A stretch of DNA of 64,000 nucleotides from Pseudopyrenochaeta lycopersici (GCA_003313425.1 NHZP01000020.1:992001-1056000), one strand, 5' to 3'. Positions 14,035-25,235 are shown, counted from the first letter of the stretch. A program made the numbers and translations. The notes: generated from the sequence alone by a model not told the origin.

Positions 14035-14357
14035 CTAACGCCTTAAGGCGTTTAATGTCCTCTACGTCCGCGAGACTTTTGTTAAATAATCTCGCCTCCT
14101 TCTTCTTTAATAACTTCTGTTGTTTGCGCAAATATTTCTACTTTAAGCGCGCCGCGGCAATACAATTAAACGCCGCCTACACTAATTGCTTATCCTCGTT
14201 AATAGCCTTCTCTACTACTTCGTCTTGCCAGTCCAAATCTGCTAACTCTTTATTAATTTTAGAAAAATCCGGAACCAGGATGTCAATAGGCACGCATTCT
14301 ACCTGCCCCCTAACTCCCTTACAATTTCCGTATTTTGCGGATAAAGAGGACATCTAA
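14035..14357 (-). pseudogene. Antisense ORF relic at the 3' end of the Gypsy element
   Basis: Read on the minus strand, the segment between pol and the 3' LTR gives a continuous acidic, coiled-coil-like protein text (VECVPIDILVPDFSKINKEL, then DEVVEKAINEDKQLV, and a Lys/Leu-rich helix with YLRKQQKLLKKKEARLF). It has only two TAG stops, both explained by CAG-to-TAG. The opposite plus-strand frame is also open for 100 codons, but that text is Ser/Cys/Asn-rich and looks like a shadow. Antisense ORFs in this place are known from some fungal Gypsy elements, though the function is unknown. The segment is visibly less mutated than pol. Confidence 0.5.
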
Positions 14358-14510
14358 CAACCTAGGTTGTTTTCCACACATTGCTTACAGGACACTATTA
14401 CGTCCTAACCTTTGTTATTTATTTAATCTTCGCGTTTTTAGTAATAGTACGTAGCCTAGGAGGTTATTAGATTAACTTATGCAGACATAAGTATTAGAGG
14501 AGGGGGATAG

Positions 14511-14942
14511 TGTTACGACTTAGGAATATACTAAGGGACAACCGCCTTAAGAAGCCCCGCGGCCTGGTACGTGCGCTGAAGCATAAGGCTGCACCTAAGG
14601 CAATACGTGACTTATTACGAGTCTTACGGTCTTAGGAATCTTACACGCCAATAGTTAGTCTCTATGTAAGACTTCGTGAGAATAGTACAGTCTTATAAGA
14701 CTCCTTATATATATAGGTTACAGTAATAAACCCTTATAGCTTATTATGTTTAACTTAATATTATACTTTATAGTATAGTGATAGCAATACTAATTATTCT
14801 TAACCCTTAATACTCTTTACAGAAGTGCTCTCTTACTGTCTTAGTATTAAACCCCCTTCTATCTAGTCCCTTACTCTATCCTAGAGAACTAACCTTGCGG
14901 TCTCATTAATTATCCTCACTGATAGCCTTTAAGATCTTCACA
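14511..14942 (+). repeat. 3' long terminal repeat of the Gypsy element
   Basis: 432 bp, same ends and length as 7890-8321, preceded by the polypurine tract and followed by the GCTAG target duplication. Confidence 0.95.
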
Positions 14943-16640
14943 GCTAGTCTTAATACTTAATTAAAGTTTTAACATGTACTTCTACTACACGCGGCTAATT
15001 AATAGTAAGAGCAACCTTAGCTAGTATTAGGTAATGTATTATTTATTAATGCAGCAGCTTATGCGAGGTAACGTTAAATACTAGCTACTATACGTGGTCT
15101 TATAAAAAGAGCCTAACCTAATTTCCTACCTTTACTACACGAAATACACTAAGCCTAGGGATAGGACTTACTTCTATTACGTTAACTTAAATATCTCTAA
15201 GGCTATATACTTAGGCAGAGGCGTAGATATTATCTAAGGAAGCGTCTCTTTTAATAATAAAGATAAAGATAACTGCACGCAGATACTACGTAGCTTTTAT
15301 AATATTATCTATAAGTACTAAAACTAGCGAGAAAACTTAGGACTTAAGAACTCTACTAGTTACATTAAGGGATAGGACGATAAGAGGGACTAGCTAGAGA
15401 GTTGCAGCGCGAAATTCCCTAACGTTAAATAGTTTAGTTAGCCTTGTAAGGCTAGTCACATCCGCATCTCTAATCCTATGCTGCCTTATAGATCTACTAG
15501 GCCTGCAACTAAGTAATAACAAACTATCTTACCTTAGTTTATTAAGGTAGAAGAGGACATAACTACGATAGAGATTCCTAAGATAGGCTCCTATTAAGAG
15601 CTTGCTACTGCCTTTTAAAGCTTAACTGCTGCGCTAAAGTTACTTTCTAGACACTTAAATTACTATAGCAGCGTTAAGTAGGCTTTTCCTTATAGATATT
15701 ATACTAGTATACTCGTTAAACATTACTAAGGCTGTAAACTATTAGCTAAGATAGAACTCTCTACTAGTTTTAGAGGAACTAACTAACTTGTTTACGGATT
15801 AGCCTAATCCTAGTTTAATCTATTAATTTATTAAGGATACTAGGAACGCTATAGTAAAAATAATTAAAGAGTATTAGGTTATTTACTAGTATTATAAGAA
15901 GCTTACTTTTAAGGAAGATAAAGACCTTAGCGTACCTAATAAGTTGTTCTTCTTAAATAAAGGTATAAATCTAGCTTAGGAAGCTAAGTAGTAGAAGTAT
16001 AATAGGCAGGTTAAATAACGCACTACCCTAGATAAGGTTCTTAAGGAGCTTTCTAATAATCCTAATAGCAAGGCTGCTAGGATACTAGATAAGAAGGAGA
16101 AACTAAGGCGCCTGTCTATCTAAAGCGCAACTAAGTCTCTACAGACTTTAACTTATACTAGTTTATAAAGGTTGTTATTGTAGTAACAGGCGCTAAGTTA
16201 ATATTCGCCTAGTTAGTCACCTATAGGACCTCTTCTCGCGCCTTCTCGTCCTAGGCAAGCGTAACTTAATATAAGCGCGTTAAATCTAGATATACTGTCG
16301 CAGACTCCTTATTATAGTACGACGATTAAGGAGATTAAGAAGAAGAAGTAAGGATAATTTAGCTGCACTATTAAGAGCCTAACTAATTAGCAGTTACTAG
16401 GTAAGGCTTAACAGGCTCTAATTAGCTAAGTGCCTCTAGGTTATCTAAGGGATATTAGGACGATAGTATACTTACTAGCGTCTTTAATAGTAAGGTTAAG
16501 GCGCATTTTCTTTTATTTTTCCTACTATCTTTAGGAGATTTAACGATAAAGTGCAAGAGTTTATAAAGGAACCTGCACGATTACAAGGACTACTCCTTCT
16601 ATAAAAATACAGCTTATACTACCTTCCCTTTATTTATAGG
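14943..16640 (+). mobile_element. Unclassified repeat family A, copy 1, right part
   Basis: Continuation of the repeat interrupted at 7889. Protein-like text around 15110-15260 (for example YYVNLNISKAIYLGRGVDII, then GSVSFNNKDKDN) has a clear counterpart at about 18190-18400 in the second copy. RIP stops (mainly TAG, TAA) break every frame. I do not recognise the protein. It is not obviously reverse transcriptase or a DDE transposase. Confidence 0.5.
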
Positions 16641-16647
16641 GCAACAA

Positions 16648-16649
16648 TT

Positions 16650-16705
<56 letters not shown>

Positions 16706-16708
16706 TCC
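16648..16708. repeat. (TTTC)n microsatellite
   Basis: About 15 uninterrupted tandem TTTC units on the plus strand, a simple polypyrimidine repeat. Confidence 0.97.
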
Positions 16709-17160
16709 TTTTTACAGTTCTTTTCTCCTCCTGCTAGTAGTTCTACTTATAAGGAGAAGGAATAATAAGTAGGAGTTGTAAGCTTAATAGGACTAAGCTC
16801 GAAGTAGGGGAGGTTTATGCTGTTATATAGGGTACCTTGGTAATTAGGTAATAATAGGTTTCCTTTGTTAGCGAAATTTGGTGATAAGACTTGGAGATGC
16901 ACCAAACCTTATGCACTATGCACTACAGACCACGAGAATTCACTTTAAAACTGAGATTTTGCAAAGTAGCTAGTGCATTAGCTACGTCAATTTAATGAGA
17001 TTTCAGACTATTTCGTTTATTACTTTTAATTAGGCTCCATACTTACCTTCGTTTCTAGCAGACTGCACAGGCAGGGCTGCTCCTGTTATTCACGCACGTT
17101 TGATTCCAGCGTTACCTCTCATTCACAACACCAGAACTGCGGGATTGTGCCGAACCACCT
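16709..17160. other. Non-coding island with near-normal base composition
   Basis: From about 16850 to 17160 the sequence keeps normal CA/TG content between two RIP-saturated repeats, suggesting unique or non-RIPped DNA. I see no gene or RNA in it. Confidence 0.4.
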
Positions 17161-19800
17161 TGTTAACTCTACAATATAAGTTATAATCTATTAGGAGCTA
17201 TTAGTATTTATAGCACGCGTCTATTAATAAGATTATTTAGTCGCTTTAACTAACTTCTTATCTAAAGTTAGAACTAATCTAATTAAGTAATATTAGGGTA
17301 ATCTTAAGAAAAGATATTATATATCTAAGTAACTAATTATAATTAATACTATTAGCCTTAAAAATAATTAGCTTAAGGTAAACTTACGTAGCTACTTAAT
17401 TTAAAGATAGCTAAGTAGGGACGCTTAAAGCGCTTAACGTAAACCTAAATATCCTAGAAAGTATTAAAAGATAAGAAGATTCTATTATTCTAGCTTTTAC
17501 CTTATATACTTCTTATAAGTATAAAAATAAAAAATCTATTATAGCAAAGATACTTTTATAAATAAAGCTATATAAGAAAGTTAAGATCTAAAAGTAGTTT
17601 AAGCTCCTAAAAGAATAGTACTATAAGACTATTAACTATAGTTAACTACTGAATAAGTAAAGTAACTACGTACCTAATTCTAATTATATCTATTACTTTT
17701 ACTCTACTTATATTATATCTTATATAAAGATATTCTATTATAGTATAAACTACTATTAGATCTAAGAAGTTTTACTTATTTTTTACCTTTATAAAAATAA
17801 GATTAGAGAATATTATAATAACCTAATTATATAAGTCCTTTTTATAACGTTATACTAAGGTAGCTATACTTATAAAGATCTTAAGAGCTACTAATATAGG
17901 CTTATTTAGAATATACCTAATATTAACTAAGAAGTGTTTATAAAGATAATAAAGCTTTAACCTTTAATTAATAAATTTAAATAAATAAGGAGTATTATCT
18001 ATAATATTTTTAGCTATATCTAGAAAGATAAGGAACTAGTTAAAATTATTAATAAAATCTTGAAGATATATAACTACTATACTTACTAGATTAGTAATAA
18101 AGATAACCTTAGTTAAAGACGTACGATATATTACTTATTACTGTAGTAGCTAGTCTGTAAAGATCTTAAATATTACTTAATCTATATAGCTATTTAAAGG
18201 GAGCCCTACCTTATCTTATACTTATACTACGCTAAATATATAAAACTAGGTAATAAGGCTTACTTCTACTACGTTAATCTTAATATTACTTAGGCAGTTT
18301 ACTTTAGATATAGGGTAGATATAATTTAAGGTAGTGTCTCTTTTAATAATAAGGATAAATATAACTATACTAAGATATTACTAGGTTTTTATATTATTAT
18401 TAATAGTTCCTAAGAATAGTATAAGAACTTAAGTTAAGATAATAGTATAAGGCTAATTAAATTATAGGGTAATACTATACACTTCCTATAAGAACTAAAA
18501 GAGAAGTAGTTTAACGAATAATAGATAAAGTTGCTATATAAATAAGGTAAGGTAAGGATTTTAGATCTACGCCTGCCTTATAGCTTAACTAGACTATCTA
18601 CTATTAAATAATAAACTATACTACCTTAGTATATAAAAGTTAATAATAGTATAGAAACTATAGAGGTTTCTAAGATAGATAGCTACTAATTAATTATAAC
18701 TACTTATTAGTATCTTACTAAGGCCTTATATACGCCCTCTAGTTACTTAAATAAATATAAAGGTATTAAATAGCCTTTCTTAGGAGCTATATAACTTATT
18801 TATAGTTATTTTATCTTATAAGTAGTAAGTAGCCTTATTAAGTAAGATAACTTTATTATTAAGATACTATATATAATATCTTTAATCTAGATATAAGTAC
18901 CTATAAAGATATTATAGCAGAAATCTAAGCTAGCTAAAAAGAGACTATAAAGATAGTAAAACGTTACTAAAAGATTATTAAGATATATAAAAAGGCTACG
19001 TATTAATTAGATAGTAAAATTCTTTTTTAATCTTACTTCTTTAATAAAGGAAAGTACCTAGCTTAGATAAGTAAATAGTATTTTTATAATAGGGAGGTTA
19101 ATAAAGATATAGCCTTATTATAACTTTTTAATAAATTAAGCTAAAAGGAATAAGCTTAGCCTAATACGCTTAACTAATAAATAGAGTCTTAAAGTATTTA
19201 TTACCTTTATAGTAGGTTTACTATTAAGCCTATTAAGTTTACTAGTAAGTATATTACTACTAACTTCTTATCTTACTAGGCTTCTTATTACTTATAATAA
19301 GCTTTATTAAAACTTACTACTAATAACTAGGCTTACTAGGAAGTTAACTTAGTAGCTAAGAAGAAGTAAGGGAAGTAAGGGGACTTAACGCAGCTAGTAG
19401 ATTTAGAGCTAAAAGGTTAAGTAAATCTAAGAGATAGAAAATAAGAAGTAAAAGATATAAAGAGATAAGGTATAAGTTAGGAGATAGTTTAAGATATCTT
19501 TCTTTTATAGTTATTTATATTCTATCTTAAGTTAAGTTAACTTTTTTCTTTTATTATTTTCTTTTATTTTACTTCTTATAATAGGGTACTAAGCTTTATA
19601 AGGTAAAGCTTTTAAGTAGGAGAAGTATATACTAATATACTTAGTAACGTAGTTACTAAAGGTATCTTAGCTAGGATTAGATAGGCTTAGCTAAGAAATC
19701 TAGGTATAAAGGTACATAGATAGGACCTCTTTATAAGGTATTAAATTAACTAAGTATTACCTACGCTGTACTGTTAAGTCCTGCTTTACTAGAGTCTTAA
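17161..19800 (+). mobile_element. Unclassified repeat family A, copy 2 (heavily RIPped)
   Basis: Runs parallel to copy 1. About 18060-18180 aligns with 14975-15080, 18190-18400 with 15100-15310, and 17920-18060 with 7770-7889. It shows that the two pieces of copy 1 belong together. This copy is more strongly TpA-saturated than copy 1. No intact frame remains and no known domain is visible. Confidence 0.55.
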
Positions 19801-20250
19801 TTATTTAATTTATTATTGCCTATCTACCTTTGTCTACCTCGTTACCCCTCCCTGCACCTTACCATCTTAACCAACACGAGATGCTCTGTTGCTTCCACTG
19901 CGCGCAAGGCTACTATCAAGAGGGAGAAGTTGGCTGAGGCCTCTGTTCCTGCACAATAGTTTAAAGTAGTATCTTGCTGCGCGTTATAAGAATAATATCT
20001 GCGATGTCTTACACAACAGAGATTTAGGAAGGAAACCCTTAAGCGTTAAGGTTAAGTATACGTTAAAGAAGGACTTCTTCTTTAGTAGAAGTAAGTTTAT
20101 ATATTACTTACTAAGAATTACGTTATAAAGGGTTACTATAAAGGCAGTTATAGAGGATTATGTAAGGAATATTATACAAGCGAGATACTACGCGTAAAGA
20201 ATTAATTTAACCTAAATTATATACTTATATTACTAAATAAAGTCCGCCTT
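19801..20250 (+). mobile_element. Head fragment of a further family A repeat
   Basis: About 19850-19962 resembles the leader block at 6300-6441 and is nearly identical over the last 55 bases. It is followed by about 290 bases of RIP-mutated sequence to the edge of the next gene. It may be a truncated third copy lying in tandem with copy 2. Confidence 0.4.
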
Positions 20251-20578
20251 TAATTACAGAAGAAGAGGACTTAGGTATAGCTTGTTATGCTTGTTGAAAG
20301 CTAGAGACGCGTTGTACGTGCTAGAGCTGATCGGCTCGCTTGTTTGATCGGCTCGCTTGTGGAACACGTTCAAGCCAGAATAATTCGACAGTCCGTGCTC
20401 ACGTGCAGCGGTTCCCGCCACCCACAGCCTCCACCCCGCCTCACCTTGTTTCAAGTCTGCCATCTGATTATTGCACCTAATTAAATAATGAGGGGAATCA
20501 AGTCCGTGTTCGCTTCAAAATCCTCAACTTTTGCACAATCGCTTAACAGCTTGTCACCCGCTCGAATCATATTCTATA

Positions 20579-22096
20579 ATGGATAGTCAGTATCCGGAAT
20601 ACCCACAATACGACTACCAAAGACCGAAGACGTATCACTCTGCTACGCCATCGACTCCCGTATCTTCAGCATATAGCTCTGCAGCGACAGTCACCAGGCC
20701 TGTGCCCGCTGCCCTCAAAGGTCTACACAAAACCCGGGATAAAAGACCCCGCGGTCAACGCACTGGTTCTCGATCTACTAAACATTCGATCCCTCACAAT
20801 GGTGCCACATGTGGCAACAGCTTGTGTGATTGCCCGCATATCGCCGTGGACGAAAGATTGTGTCCAGGACCGGAAGGCCTCGAATTATGCAGCCGATGCT
20901 ACAAACGCTTCAAGGTCGAGCGCAGGCGAGCTAGGGAAGCACAGCGCGCTGTTACGGATGATTGGAGAAGACCGAAGCAACGTCGTTCGAGGATTGCTGT
21001 CGACGAAGATCGCGCAAGCCATGAAGTCAAAAGCTATGACGAGAAATTTGTCAAGAACTATAGCGAACAACCACCAAGTTCAGAGTACTCACGCGGAAGA
21101 GAGCCCGCCAAGGAACCTTCGCCTCTCATCACACCACTATCGGACTTGGAGAGGAGTGAGAAAAGCTCAGAGGGACTTGAGCGCAACAACCATGTGCGAG
21201 ATATGTCGACATACGACGAGGCAGAATTCTACAAGTATGGCAGGATTGAAGAAGATGACGATTACTACCACGACGGGCCATGTTGTTACAGCTTCTGGAG
21301 CCGTCGAAGTAAATGCATAGTGATCGTCTCTGTCGTCCTTTCCATCGTCATACTGATCATCATCATTGCGCTCGCTGCCACGCTCTCGCGCAGGAAAGGT
21401 TTCACGTACACGCCCTCCTTTAGCCAAGTCAACAGCACGGCTGCGTTCGACTCCGGTGGCGCGACTCGCAAGAGCGTCAACGACACAGGTGACGGCATTG
21501 GCGCTGGCACGGACAGCTATACTTACTACCAAGGCAACGCGTCTAATTTTCCCGCCACGTCGAAATGGGTCTCGTTCAAGGATATGTGGACCGCAAACCT
21601 AGATACCTTCAAAAACTCCTGCGGCTGGCTCAACCTCGGCCCCAACAACACCCCCGAAACCATCCAAGACATTTACAACGCCATCCAAGACCGAGCCAAC
21701 GCTTCCCTCGTAGACCATCGCATCATCCTCGCCACAATTATTCAGGAGACAAATGGCTGTCCGCTGAATCCGCCCACCACGTCCTCGGGCGGCACAAGGA
21801 ATCCTGGCTTGATGCAATCTCACAATGGGCATGACTATGATGCCAAACACTCGCGCCTTTCCATTTTACAGATGGTTCAGGATGGGACGCAGGGGACGGA
21901 GCATGGATGGGGTCTGGTGGATAATTTGAATACGTATGGGAATCCGTATAAAGCTATGCGAGGATATAACAGTGGGTATATACCGGAGAGTGGCAATCTT
22001 TCTGACAAAGCCGGTGCTACAGCTTGCTATGTGAGTGATATTGCGAATCGATTGACTGGGTGGGTCCGCGCTGAGTCGAAGTGTTTAGAGGGCTGA
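20579..22096 (+). CDS. Type II membrane protein with lysozyme/SLT-like domain
   Basis: An intronless 505-residue protein. I start it at the ATG at 20579, since the upstream extension of the frame has no ATG. Residues 1-245 are polar and disordered, with a Cys cluster at 78-107 (C78, C83, C85, C95, C104, C107). One membrane segment lies at about 246-269 (CIVIVSVVLSIVILIIIIAL). After it comes an extracellular domain of about 170 residues with three marks of the lytic transglycosylase/goose-lysozyme fold: a glutamate in IIQETNG (E390), GLMQ at 410-413, and YNSG at 463-466. This suggests hydrolysis of a chitin- or peptidoglycan-like glycan at the cell surface. The fold is inferred from short motifs, and the substrate is unknown. 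The gene has normal base composition although RIPped repeats end only 300 bp upstream. Confidence 0.85.
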   Translation: MDSQYPEYPQYDYQRPKTYHSATPSTPVSSAYSSAATVTRPVPAALKGLHKTRDKRPRGQRTGSRSTKHSIPHNGATCGNSLCDCPHIAVDERLCPGPEGLELCSRCYKRFKVERRRAREAQRAVTDDWRRPKQRRSRIAVDEDRASHEVKSYDEKFVKNYSEQPPSSEYSRGREPAKEPSPLITPLSDLERSEKSSEGLERNNHVRDMSTYDEAEFYKYGRIEEDDDYYHDGPCCYSFWSRRSKCIVIVSVVLSIVILIIIIALAATLSRRKGFTYTPSFSQVNSTAAFDSGGATRKSVNDTGDGIGAGTDSYTYYQGNASNFPATSKWVSFKDMWTANLDTFKNSCGWLNLGPNNTPETIQDIYNAIQDRANASLVDHRIILATIIQETNGCPLNPPTTSSGGTRNPGLMQSHNGHDYDAKHSRLSILQMVQDGTQGTEHGWGLVDNLNTYGNPYKAMRGYNSGYIPESGNLSDKAGATACYVSDIANRLTGWVRAESKCLEG

Positions 22097-22294
22097 GGGG
22101 GATGGATTTGTACGATATAATGCGTCTGCGGACCGCAAATTGAATAGGCTCTGTTGGTTCTCTGTTAGTTAAGGAAAGAGAGGGGAACCCTTGCTCGATC
22201 GGCATGTGAAAGAATCAAGAGTACGAGAAAAGCGGAAGCCGATTTCGCAAGTGGGAGAAGGATGCAGTAACAAGATCTTTTTGAGAAGAAGGGA
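22097..22294. other. Intergenic, convergent 3' ends
   Basis: Short spacer between the membrane protein and the HET pseudogene, which converge. No further feature seen. Confidence 0.4.
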
Positions 22295-22936
22295 TCAAGA
22301 GGCGTTAAATAAACAGCTGTGGCATACAAAAAGATGGCCATAACCCTTCGTGAATATGTGTTTGCCGTTTAGAGCTTCTGTAAGGGCTAGGATAGGAACG
22401 TTCGTAATTTTATAGATTTGTTGCTTTAGCTCGTGTCGGTCGCCCAAATGCTTGTCTTCTTGGGAGAAGAAGTTCACGGTACGTGGCGTAAGTAGCTCTT
22501 AGAAAGTTCAGCCTTAAGTGAACCAGCGACTCTCCTGAAAGGCCGGTTCCCAAGAACATAGACAAGATCCGCTGCTCGCTTTGCGCTTGGCTGACGATAC
22601 GTCTGATAGAAAGACATAACACTTAGCCGCGTCTCGATACCAGCGAAACATCGAATTGATCGGGTCCTGGAGCTTAATTGGATCTGCCTTGTTAATGCAG
22701 CAAGTGTCTACCCAAAAATAACGCAAGTCATCACGCTCGGCTTGTTGTCCACAGAACCGAATTTTGTCGTACCCAACCTTGCTGTTTCTGGTGTCGTTCA
22801 GCATCTCGTCAAATGTCACCTCTTAACTAGCCTGCCAGGTATGCAAAAGTATAGCGTAAGTAGAAACTTCATCGTCGTCAATTAAGTCCTTTGCTAAGCT
22901 GAACTTGTCGTTCTCGCTGATTTCTAAGAGCCGCAT
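22295..22936 (-). pseudogene. HET-domain (heterokaryon incompatibility) pseudogene
   Basis: From an ATG at 22936 the minus strand reads MRLLEISENDKFSLAKDL, then YAILLHTW, then YFWVDTCCINK, INSMFRWYRDAAKCYVFLSD and WEPAFQESRWFT. This is the conserved start and core of fungal HET proteins, which trigger cell death on contact between incompatible strains. The frame is broken by a TAA after HTWQAS and by three stops in the segment after RWFT (TAA, TGA, TAA). All fit C-to-T or G-to-A changes. It resumes with VNFFSQEDKHLGD and loses similarity near 22350. Only the first 200 or so codons remain of a family usually much longer. It is a dead, truncated gene. Confidence 0.85.
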
Positions 22937-23184
22937 TGCCCGGTGGATGGGTTCTGGCCCTTTGTTGCATCAGGCTGGATAACATGAAAGTGCGTGGCAG
23001 TTCGTTCGCTCGTTTAAGTCAGTAGCATCAGCTATTAAGAAGTGTGCAGCTTAGACTGTAGCGGAGCAAGGCTGGGCATACTTTGTGGACCGAGTGTGGC
23101 TGTGGTGGTGACGACTGTTAAGACAGTTTCTGGTATGTTGAGGTTACAAGGGCTAACGTAAACACGTAGCGAGTCGGCTAACTA
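22937..23184. other. Spacer upstream of the HET relic
   Basis: Normal-composition sequence, presumably the former promoter of the HET gene. It ends in a TA dinucleotide (23183-23184) next to a transposon-like terminus. Confidence 0.35.
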
Positions 23185-23529
23185 ACGTGTTCCACCACCT
23201 GATGCACGTCCCCACCTAATGCACGCGGTTTTTAAGAACACTTAAATCCTTCTATCTTCCTATCTAAATAAGTTATACTTCTAAAAATTTAGTATATAAA
23301 TTTCTAAAGTATTAGTAATAATTTAAAAAAATAATTATTAAATATAAGCTAGTATTAGAAGAGTTATATAAGTTTAAAGTTATAGCTTAAAAAAGCTAAA
23401 ATACTTAATTATATAATACTTATATGTATTATTTGGTACGGGCGAGCAATCTGTTTATTAGGTATACGTTGTATTTACTAAAGAGAAGGAGCTAGCTCTA
23501 CTATTAACTATAAGTACGGCTAGTCCTTT
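23185..23529 (+). mobile_element. Orphan terminus of a TA-inserting DNA element
   Basis: It begins ACGTGTTCCACCACCTGATG after a TA. This resembles the end of the long-inverted-repeat element at 59189 (ACGTGCCCCACCACCTGAGG), including the second ACC-ACCT-like motif about 18 bases in and a GCACGCG motif. About 200 bp of AT-rich DNA follow. No matching inverted right end was found before 32.7 kb, so the element is probably truncated by the Gypsy insertions that follow. Confidence 0.45.
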
Positions 23530-23723
23530 ACTGTTACGAACAGAAGTAGGAAGGGCGGCGGTTATGAGGATAAGGGAGGAGGCACAGACGACTAATAAAG
23601 AGACTAAGCCTCTAAACTAACTAATAACGCTAGGATTATATAATCCTAGGAAACCTACGCTAAGATAGACTTAGTCCTATAAGATGAAGATAAACTTAGA
23701 GAATCTAGAGGGGGCCTTATAGG
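23530..23723 (+). repeat. Truncated left LTR of Gypsy element B
   Basis: It starts TGTTACGAACAGAAG and aligns base by base with 31274-31465, which begins TATTATAAATAGAAG. The differences are C-to-T/G-to-A, and the shared 3' word is gggggccttata. It is cut off by the LTR of the next element at 23724. Confidence 0.8.
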
Positions 23724-23971
23724 TGTTATGGGCGAAGAGGCCTAGCTAACGAGTGTGCATTTGTCCTATACTATAGAAGGAGAAAGATAGAGAAGAGGTT
23801 ACAGGTATCCTTAGAGGATATATATATATTTATATAAGTAAAGAAGGATATGCCTCTTTAGCTACTAACTTATACAAGCTTATAAGAAAAGGGGGTAGAG
23901 GAGATTAAGGAGTTCGCTCCCCGTGCGATAGTAGCGAAGCCTCTCTTACTTAAAGGGCGCAGCCTATTATA
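23724..23971 (-). repeat. 3' LTR of Gypsy C
   Basis: 248 bp, matching 30199-30444. This copy keeps GG/CG where the other has AG/CA (TGTTATGGGCGAAG versus TATTATAGGCAAAG), but has TATTATA at the end where the other keeps TATTACA. Confidence 0.85.
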
Positions 23972-24274
23972 ATACCCTCCTCTTCCTTAAATAACTATAT
24001 TACTTCTTTATACGTAGTTTAACCTTAACCTTATACTTATATAAGTAGCGTTATATTATTATACTATAAAAGTAGAGATATTACTTGTACTTTTTCTTAT
24101 TTATTTATAGGCAATTTTCCTCCTTTACTTATTATTATTACCTAATAACGTAAAGTAGAGGAGAGGTTAGTTATTTGCTTACTTATGCGTATATAAAGAG
24201 CTTTTCTTCTAACTCTTTCTTTCTTTTTTACTACTTAACTTTAACTTACTTATATATAACTTGTCTTCCTATTA

Positions 24275-25235
24275 TTACTAATATACCTCCTAAAGTAGCT
24301 CTCTTAGCTAGTTAGCCTAATTGTAGTATGTAGGGTCCTAGTAGTTATAGTAGTAGTATAAACTATCTTACTTGTACCACTACTAGTAATATTATGTCTA
24401 CGCACGCAGCTGCTAGGGCTGATATTACTTAGGTTACTTACGCTTAGCTTACTTAAACAGCTCCTAACTAAACTTAACCTACTAGTATTATTATTCCTAC
24501 TACTTAGGGTAATACGTCTCTTCTCCCTACTAACTACGTAATCTAGTATATCCTAGATACTCTAGTTATAGACAAGTTTTACTATCTCTTTATAACTACT
24601 TCTGTACGTCTTATTCCTCTTTTCTTTTCTATATCTAATATTGTTTAGCTTAAGCTAGTTTATATTACTAAATTCTTCCTTTATCTTATTAATTAATCTC
24701 TATATAATGCTTAGTAGGGCTATAGTCTTAATAATTTCTCTCTTATTATTGCTTATTATATAATTAATACTTAGTAACTCCTTTCTAGTTATTAATCCTA
24801 CCTTAAAGCCTACTTTATCTATAGCTGTAGTTCCTTTAATACTAACTTCTATTCTAATAACTATGATAAGGCTATATAAGAGCGTTATACGTTTACAGCC
24901 TTTACTAGGTATGTCTCTATTACTAGTAAGTAGAGTAGAGCTTACTCTAATTATATATAGCAGGATTACAGTGCGTCTTATATAGCTAAGTATACTCTAC
25001 CTCTCCTACCTTCTAATAGAGTCTCTATTCCTTAGCGTAGTTAAGGTTAAAGTTAAGTTCTTACTAAGCCTAAGGAGGATAAACGTTTCTTAGACGTCTT
25101 AGGTTAGAGGGCCTTATATAGGGTTAGTTAGCTTATGCTAGCTTATTTCTCTAACCTTTTAGTAGTTTTCTAGATAGTAGCTATATAGGCTGTGTATAAG
25201 TCCTCTATTTCTTATAAGCTTCTATAGTAATAAGA
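24275..25235 (+). pseudogene. Antisense ORF relic near the 3' end of Gypsy C
   Basis: Opposite to pol, the plus strand carries an interrupted but long readable frame. It begins near MPPKVALLAS and ends with FLDVLG, ALYRVS and LMLAYFSNLLVVF. Stops are mainly TAG/TAA, as expected from mutated CAG/CAA. It sits between the end of pol and the 3' LTR, the same place as the antisense relic of the 7890-14942 element, but with different text. I do not recognise the protein. Confidence 0.4.

Larger units (their letters stand above)
7890..14942 (+). mobile_element. Complete Ty3/Gypsy LTR retrotransposon, RIP-inactivated
   Basis: The element is bounded by two 432-bp direct repeats that start TGTTACGA and end CA. 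It is flanked by a perfect 5-bp target duplication GCTAG (7885-7889 and 14943-14947). A purine-rich tract (agaggagggggatag) ends at 14510, immediately before the 3' LTR. Inside, gag with a zinc knuckle is followed by pol with reverse transcriptase, RNase H and integrase, the Ty3/Gypsy order. All frames carry stops. Differences between the LTRs are mostly C-to-T at CpA or G-to-A at TpG, so RIP explains the decay. The element split an older repeat, whose halves lie on both sides. Confidence 0.95.

Noticed and set aside
14055..14357. 100-codon plus-strand frame at the 3' end of the Gypsy element
   Set aside because: Its composition is not protein-like, and the minus strand gives better helical text with only RIP-type stops. 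Treated as a shadow of the antisense relic.
20254..20463. 69-codon minus-strand frame at the edge of the repeats
   Set aside because: No family, signal or neighbour supports it. It lies in the presumed promoter of the gene starting at 20579.
20799..21320. 173-codon plus-strand frame inside the lysozyme-like gene
   Set aside because: Shadow of the true frame. It lacks domain features, while the main frame has a membrane segment and catalytic-type motifs.
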